A stretch of 64,000 bases of DNA from NCBI GenBank assembly GCA_949987735.1, contig OX465295.1, positions 227,269,858-227,333,857 on the forward strand. Direction: 5' to 3'. Of the stretch, positions 57,480 through 64,000 are shown piece after piece (the first letter of the stretch is position 1; every line of letters begins with the position of its first letter). The notes under the pieces are model-generated. The model worked only from the letters and a program-made list of their open reading frames with translations, made no database searches and had not been told where the DNA came from. This DNA comes from Leucophora obtusa. Taxonomy: Eukaryota > Arthropoda > Insecta > Diptera > Anthomyiidae. The position numbers and the translations under genes are program-made.

Positions 57480-58530
57480 GCCAATATTCGGTTGTTAAAG
57501 TTTGGTATGTAGGTTCCTCCTCCGGCGTAGACGTCCACTAAGACAGTATTTTTGGAAATTCCTACCGGAACGGGCAAAAAGGGGACAAGTCTCCCTCTTG
57601 GCGTCCTGCCAAAACTACTGGAACTAGGAAGCTAAAATTCGGTATGTAGATTCCTCCTCCAGCGTAGACAACCGCTAAGTCGGCATTTTTGGAAATACCT
57701 ACCGGGAGGGGCAAAAAGGGGGACAAAAAAGTACTTATTTTTAAAAAGTACCTTTTTCCTCACAAAGTACCCTTACCCTAAAGAACCTTTTGGCGTCCTG
57801 CCCAAACTACTGGAACTAAGAAACTAAAATTTGGTATGTATATTCCTCCTCCATTGTAGACGGCCGCTAAGTCGGCATTTTTGGAAATTCCTACCGGGAG
57901 GGGCAAAAAGGGGGACAAAAAAAGTATATTTTTTTAAAGAAGTACCTTTCTTCAAAAAAGTACCTTTTTCCTCAAAAAGTACCCTTACCCTAAAGAACCT
58001 TTTGGCGTCCTGGCCAAACTACTGGAACTAGGAAGCTAAAATTTGGTATGTAGATCCTCCTCCATCGTAGACGACTGCTAAGTCGGCATTTTTGGAAATT
58101 CCTACCGGGAGGGGCAAAAAGGGGTACAAAAGAGTACCTTTTTTTAAAAAAGTACCTTTTTTTAAAAAAAGTACCTTTTTCCAAAAAAAAGTATCTTTTT
58201 CCAAAAAAAATTACCATTTTCCAAAAACAAGTACCTTTATCCAAAAAAAGTACCTTTTTCCAAAAAAAATTACCTTTTTCCAAAAACAAGTCCTTTTTCC
58301 AAAAAAAAAGTACTTTTTCCAAAAAATATCATTAAAAAAAAATACCATTTAAAAAAAATTGAATTTCAAAAATGTACCGTTTTTCCTCCCTCACGGATAC
58401 CTCCACCAAGATTTTTTGGCGGCGTAGCCGTCCGCTAAGACGGTATTTTTAGAAATTCCTATCGGAACGGGCAAAAAGGGGAAAGTCTCCCACTAGACGG
58501 CCTGACAAAATTTTGGAATATATTTAAAAG
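57480..58530 (+). mobile_element. Helitron fragment, modules plus short satellite
   Basis: Directly beyond the 5' end of the minus-strand Helitron, four plus-oriented modules ('ggtatgtagattcctcctcc', 'gtcggcatttttggaaat') follow each other. A third GTACCTTTTTCC array lies at 58120-58345. Neither Helitron terminus is present. Confidence 0.8.
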
Positions 58531-58941
58531 ACAGTTAAATCCATGTCAGAGTACACTTTTTAAAGTGTTTGGTCAAAATGATAAAAAAAAATTTTTTTTT
58601 GGTATATAATTTTAATTATATTTTTATATTTATGTAAAAGAGTTATAGCAATCTTAATTTATGCAAAAGACTTATAGCAATTGTCTCATTATGAAACTTT
58701 GTAAGAATACACTTAAATCGCACTAATTGTATACTAATATCAGCATAATTTTCATTAAATTTTTTAACATTATACAATCCAATTTATTTTGATGAAAGTG
58801 GATTCTTAAAAACATCAGTTTCATTATAAATTTGACCATTTTAAAAGATATCATCACAATTGTGTTTACAATGTTTAATGCCAAAAATTTCATTAAATAC
58901 TAGAATATTTCCATTACTGAGTAGGCATACATTCTCAGGGT
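58531..58941. other. AT-rich spacer, nothing recognised
   Basis: No coding frame or terminus was recognised. The last eight bases, CTCAGGGT, are the target of the next element. Confidence 0.4.
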
Positions 58942-59578
58942 CATACATGGGACTAATTAATTAGGTGGACTAATTAATTGATGATTTCATTACCATTGCA
59001 TTGATATCAATTGTAATGAAATTATTTTCATTACATGAAATTATTTTCATTACCATTGTTTTAATTAATGGTAATGATTCTAAAATTTAATTTCATTGAT
59101 TAATGACAATGATTTTAAATTTCATTACCATTGATAATGAATAAATTAAAAAAAAATAATTGCCATTGACAGAAAAACGTAAAAATGGAGTAAAACTCGC
59201 TGAAATCGAAGATGGAATATGCTCATTCAGGCTCATGCTCATTTGAAATTAAATATTACTTTCCATGCCATTGTTATTTCTAGCCAGGTAAAGTTTAACG
59301 GAATGGAATGGATCCTCCTTAAAAAATTATGTTTTATAACTTCCCCGGCCAAACCCGTTGTTCGTTTTCATTTGTCTGAATTTTTTTATAAACAAATGGT
59401 TTTTAATCAATTGTAATTAGTTTTTTTATACATTAGTGTAATTTCATTAATATTAGTAATGATTTTTCTAATGAAAAATATTTCATTGCCATTAAATGGT
59501 AATGATTTTTTTTTCATTGTCATTAGTATGAACTAATGGTAATGAAATTTCAATGGTAATGAAAAATTCCCATGTATG
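58942..59578. mobile_element. MITE with CATACATGGGA ends, 8-bp duplication
   Basis: CATACATGGGA and TCCCATGTATG are perfect inverses with an exact octamer CTCAGGGT (58934-58941 and 59579-59586). Both arms are packed with ATTACCATTG/CAATGGTAAT repeats. It is either hAT-like or P-like by duplication length. The 65-codon frame in the centre is unrecognised. Confidence 0.88.
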
Positions 59579-59586
59579 CTCAGGGT

Positions 59587-61030
59587 GAGATGAAATGAAT
59601 TTAAAACCTTCAATATTTATAAAAGAAAACACCACTTTTGATTCTGAGGGTTCTAAAATCTTTCCAAGAGAATATTTTGTATTTTTGAACAGTGGATATA
59701 CCAACGGAATATTTGGTGAGTTTTTGTTATGAAAAATGTGCAATTTTCTTTAAATTTGTCCAATAGGATTTTTTGGAGATTTTACAATTGATTTTATAAA
59801 ACCTAAACCGTTTTCAAAATCGAAAATCGAATTTGGTTCATAAAAATGTGGTATAAGTTAAAAAAAATTCCTTAAAAGTCAGTAATCAGTTTTTAACGTT
59901 GCTACTGTACTAAACTTTTAAAGTTGATTTTTGTAACGTTTTGAAAACATTATAAAATACCACCCTCACACCGTTGGTTATCATTTGGGGCGTTGTCAAA
60001 ACGCTTTAAATCTGTAAATCGGTATATTCTGAAAAGGCTTGTACCACCTCTTAAAATTCTTTTAAAACGTTTTCGCGATCGTATTTTTCCACCTGGGAAT
60101 GTTTGAAGGTTATTTAATTTTTGGGGTTTATTTATTCTTTAAATATTGAGATTATTTCATTATGAAAAAATACCCAATGAAATAAAATTAAAATAGTTTG
60201 GACATTATTGCCTTTTAATTTTTTTGGGGGGTTATTCCATTTTATGGTGGTTATTTCATTTTGTTAAAAGTTAAATTTTTGGGCACCATCAATTATTTGG
60301 GTACGTAAGAAGCTAGTTGGGAAAGGTGCCATTTTTATTTTCATATTAATGAATAAAATCGAACATTATGGATTTGAACAGAGCGATTAAAACCCATTTT
60401 CAAATTCCAACAAAGGGGATTACCATTTAAATAAATTATTAACTTTTTTATTATTTAATTATTATAATTTTTATTATTTTTTAACATTATTTCATTGCAG
60501 ATTATTTTACTTTTCCTTTCGGGGTTATTTCATTGAGGGTTATTTCGTAGTACCTATTTTAGTTCTGAAAAAAACTTAATTTTTTAGATCTAATTTTATT
60601 ACGAGTTGATTTCCATTTATGTGCCATTTTCTGACACTTTTTATTTGTCCGATTATGAGGCATTTTCTCGTCGAAAAACTTCCCAGAATATTTTTACAAA
60701 AAATGTCACCTTTTTTCAATTTGGCAGTACTCTAATCGCCGGGAAATTTTCTGATGAACGAATTTGCGAGTTCTGTATTAACCCCATTTCTGTAAACAAA
60801 AAATGGTTTCAGTACAGAGTTTTAATTACCTTAAATGACGATTTACAAACTCGATGAAAAAGTTTACCATTATCGAGTAAAATCACACATTTTTGTAGCG
60901 AAAGTTAACATTTAACTGATTTTTTTGCTGGTCTTCTAATAAAGTTTAAATTTTTTGAAAATATTCGACAAAACGTCGCGTGCCACCCAAAATCCAATCG
61001 GGTGCCACTACTGACACGCGTGTCATAGTT
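59587..61030. other. AT-rich DNA, no recognised gene
   Basis: Two open frames (59743-59492 on the complement, 60606-60857 on the plus strand) have no recognised motif, and I cannot support them as genes. GGTTATTTCATT occurs several times between 60120 and 60550. Confidence 0.4.
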
Positions 61031-61262
61031 TTTCGAGCCTTGGCTTAGACGGTAGTTTTGGAAATTCCAACCGGGAGAGGCAAAAAAGAAAGTGTCTGCT
61101 TTGACGGCCTGCCCAAACTGCTGGAACTAAGAAGCTGAAATTCCGTGTGTAGATTCCTCCGCCAGCTTTGAAGCCCCTCTAATGCGGGATTTTCGGAAAT
61201 TCCTACCGGGTGGGGCACAAACAGTAAAAGTCTCCCTTTGACGACCTGCCAAAACCCCCCAG
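61031..61262 (+). mobile_element. Helitron module fragment
   Basis: About one and a half modules ('gcttagacggtagttttggaaatt', 'ggcctgcccaaactgctgg') match the arrays in the two Helitrons. No termini are present. Confidence 0.75.
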
Positions 61263-61441
61263 TAGCAAATGGTCGAACTAGTTCTTAGAAATACTAGTTT
61301 TTTAACTAGTTTACGAAACTAGTTCTCAAAATAATCATTTTGAACCAATTGTGCACTAGTTAAACCCAATATATGGCATAGTTAACAAAATTCATAGTCG
61401 ATTTTCATTTTATTTGAATCAACTATGATACTTAATAATAA

Positions 61442-61662
61442 GGGTGAGTTCCTAAACGTCAAAATACATTGCAGTGATGCGGTTCTACTACTGTTTCGAT
61501 ACAAAGCAAACAAGTGTGTTGTTTACTTTGTAATAAAAACATGTCAACAAAGCACCAACAAAATTTGTGATGCACAGTTTGCTTTTTCTATGCGCATTAA
61601 TTGCGTTTAGGAATGCATGACTTTGTTCAGTTGCATTGCAAATGACGTTTTGGAACTCACCC
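61442..61662. mobile_element. Harbinger-like MITE, TAA target, 221 bp
   Basis: GGGTGAGTTCC and GGAACTCACCC are perfect inverses, extended by AACGTCA/TGACGTT and TGCA motifs. TAA flanks both sides (61439-61441, 61663-61665). Confidence 0.85.
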
Positions 61663-61665
61663 TAA

Positions 61666-62411
61666 CTATGGAAAAAATAAAAAAATAAATTTTTAAGTAA
61701 CCCTGTAATAAGGAATATCAAACAACTTAAAAATTTGTCAAGAATATAAAAAAAAATTAGAAAATTTTTTAAATATCATTTTAAACACACAAACATACAT
61801 ATAAATAGTACCCAAAGGGTACTTTTATGCAATTGTTGCTTTCAAAAAGGAGTTGATTTATAGCTGGTTTAACCAAATCAGACAGTTCATATACGAAAGT
61901 ACAAAATTCTCGTCCCGTTGATTTTTTGTACCTTATGTAATGTCTCGGTTGGTTTAGTAAAGATATCATTTTCTTATTGCGGACAACTGAAGAGTTAGTG
62001 TGATGGCTACGAAACAATTGTATTGTCTATCAGGAAAATGATCAACCTTTTTTGAAACAACAAATAAAAATCTAATATAACAATATCATATTAGAATTTG
62101 GACTTGAGGTAGAAGAATATTCTAACTAAATATATGATCATTTAAATGTTTAAAATATTCATGAAAGGTGTAAATTTAGTAAGTATAATCATTACGCAAA
62201 TACGATAAATGTGAATATGTAAATATAATTAATGATTTTTTTAAATAAGATTTTAAGAAGGTTTTCCGTGAATATTTTTCAATGGGAATCTAATGTTCAA
62301 TTATCCCAAAAATTAAAGAAATTTGTCAGGACTACTTCCTTCATTTAATTGAAATCAATTGGTTTTATATATAAATAAATTGTGTAAATTAAAAAGGAAT
62401 CTGTAAATTTA
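61666..62411. other. AT-rich DNA, no supported gene
   Basis: A 78-codon frame on the complement (62017-61781) is the only notable open frame. It shows no motif I know and has no support beyond length. Confidence 0.35.
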
Positions 62412-62536
62412 GGGCCTGTTTATGTATTACGAAAATAGTCTAAACGAAAGGAATTGACAATTACTATGGAAAACAAAAACAAATTTTCGTTAATTTGCTT
62501 TCGTTTAGAGTATTTTCGTAATACATAAAAAAGGGC
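62412..62536. mobile_element. Harbinger-like MITE, TTA target, 125 bp
   Basis: It is nearly a complete palindrome. Arms contain TATGTATTACGAAAATA and CTAAACGAAAG with their complements, ends are GGGCC / GGGC, and TTA flanks both sides (62409-62411, 62537-62539). Confidence 0.85.
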
Positions 62537-62539
62537 TTA

Positions 62540-63314
62540 ATTTTTAATGAAAAATAATGAAAAATTACAAAAATAAGACGTAGTTGACATTTACTTCATT
62601 CGATGCATTTTAATTTCCACTAAAAAATCATTGTCAGTAACTTTCCTATAGTTGATTTACGGGTTTCTAGAAAGCATAGTTGATTTTCACTACTTCATAT
62701 CGACAATGACATAGTTGAAAAAATAGTGAACAACAACTACGTATTATTTTGGGTGTAGGACCAGGGGAATGGCATCACCAAAAAATAAGTTATAAAAATA
62801 TACTTATCACTAGATGGCACTTTGTTGAAAAAATTGGCAAGTCTCTTTTTTTTGTATTTAAATTTAAATAATAACAAACAACAAAGCAAAAAACAAACGG
62901 ATATCTCAAATTTTATTATTTCAATATATTCCGCGCTTATTTTTTCCTTCTTTTGAGCAGTTTCCAGTAGTTTTTGAGTTTTTAAATATAGGCTCAGCTT
63001 ATACTACAGTGATACTAAATAGTTGCTCAGGTAATATTAAATTTCAGCGCCCTCTACCGGTGAGTAGTGTAAGTTTTGATTTCCTATCTCAATAATTAAT
63101 AGTCTCTGTGTAGGACCTGTTTAAAAAAATTTGAACCATCTGTGTATTTATTGTTTTTATTGAAAGTATGCAGAGACTCTTTCAAAAGATTAAACTTAAA
63201 TAAGAGTTTTGAAATTCTAGTCTTGTTTACATTTGTTTTCAATAATATAGTCTGAGTTTTCAAATAAACACTAACATTTTTTATTATGATTAGAAGTCGT
63301 AAACATATATATAT
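62540..63314. other. AT-rich spacer, nothing recognised
   Basis: No coding frame, terminus pair or RNA gene was recognised on either strand. Confidence 0.35.
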
Positions 63315-63565
63315 GTGACCTTCTCCGAGAAAAGGGACCTAGTGTGTGAAAATGAAGTTTTGAGAAGAACGCAACTAAAGTTTCATAACGCATTATCACT
63401 TTGAACACACCAAGTTCGTTTTGTACGTTTTTATGGGGTAAATAAATTTTTATCAGAAATCTAACTCATTTCATCTTATTCTACACCATTTTAGGTACCA
63501 GAATCCACTCTTAAGTCCAAACCCGTTTTTTGACACACTAGGTCCCTTTTCTCGGAGAAGGTCAC
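63315..63565. mobile_element. Palindromic MITE with near-perfect 35-bp ends
   Basis: GTGACCTTCTCCGAGAAAAG through CCTAGTGTGT is inverted at 63530-63565 almost without mismatch. It sits in an ATATAT tract (left flank tatatatat, right flank atatatt), so the target duplication is not resolvable. Confidence 0.8.
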
Positions 63566-64000
63566 ATATATTTAATTCCCAGTGGAACATAGGGCAGCAA
63601 CAAATGTTCTCCATTGTATTCTATCAGTGGACATCGTTCTCATCTCACTGCAGGACACACCATGCTCATGCAACTCGTTCTTTATTTGGCGTCTCCAAGT
63701 ATTCGCAAGTATACCCGGTCTCCTGGATCCTTGGGGGTTATATTCAACGGACTGGCTTTCTCATTGTGTTATCTAGCCAACTAAATTTACGCAAATCGTA
63801 AACATAAAATAAATAATAACGCTCCTAGACGAGAACAAGAAATTCTCATTGAGTTTGTAATTTAACTTAACAAATATTTCCAGAAGTTCTAAAAACATCG
63901 TCCCCTGACGAGTTCCTTAGGCAAGAATGAAATCCGGATAGGGACATGCCTCCAACAGATTATTTTTCACAATTTGTAAAATACGTTTGGGATTTTAGCA
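63566..64000. other. Moderate-GC tail, unrecognised repeat or exon-like sequence
   Basis: From about 63580 to 63780 base composition is less AT-biased than the surroundings and two frames stay open. I cannot match it to a family. It may continue beyond the window. Confidence 0.3.

Noticed and set aside
59492..59743. 83-codon open frame on the complement, possible host exon
   Set aside because: No motif recognised, no splice context I can defend, and part overlaps the right end of a MITE.

Overview
This window is a stretch of eukaryotic, very AT-rich insect DNA that is almost entirely transposable elements. It is most likely from a calyptrate fly or related dipteran. The reasons are two kinds of 'taccctacaccacta / gtccgtctgtctg' repeats typical of flies, Bari-like Tc1 and Harbinger elements, abundant hAT and piggyBac-type MITEs, and Helitron ends. 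The species call is inference. Only one fragment of a host gene is convincing: the last exon of the replicative helicase gene Mcm5 (minus strand, 41922-42038).

Layout. 0-5 kb: a foldback MITE, then a cluster of hAT MITEs with 8-bp target duplications, with piggyBac-like (TTAA) and Harbinger-like (TTA) MITEs nested inside. 4.9-11.9 kb: a hAT element (4940-11854) carrying GCCGCC subterminal repeats and containing a Helitron (5697-9818) inflated by a 19-bp satellite. 12.3-23.6 kb: a CCCAG-ended element with tRNA-like modules, hAT MITEs, and a Bari-like Tc1 element that holds up to three further levels of nesting. 24.5-27.2 kb: an inactivated two-gene PIF/Harbinger transposon (DDE transposase plus SANT/MADF-like partner). 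27.3-40.5 kb: nested inverted repeats around a giant palindrome (28338-38668). One palindrome arm holds a 3.8-kb hAT-like transposon with ~600-bp inverted ends and a broken transposase. 40.5-41.75 kb: a MITE that has jumped into another copy of itself. 41.9-42.0 kb: the Mcm5 exon. 42.8-48.3 kb: two copies of a fly repeat, a 5'-truncated LINE and another CCCAG element with a tRNA-like module. 51-53.8 kb: a dead Tc1 element split by an unclassified insert that carries protein-coding-like repeats. 53.9-58.5 kb: a second Helitron in opposite orientation plus a fragment. The rest to 64 kb holds small MITEs.

No intact, evidently functional protein-coding gene is visible. Every recognisable transposase or reverse transcriptase has stops, frameshifts, truncation or an insertion. 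The long 'KKVPFSKK' open frames are satellite artefacts. The strength of the window is stratigraphic: target-site duplications are often perfect, and several insertions can be checked against an empty site in the other arm of a palindrome or in a sister copy. All element classifications rest on termini, target duplications and motifs read by eye; no database search was possible.
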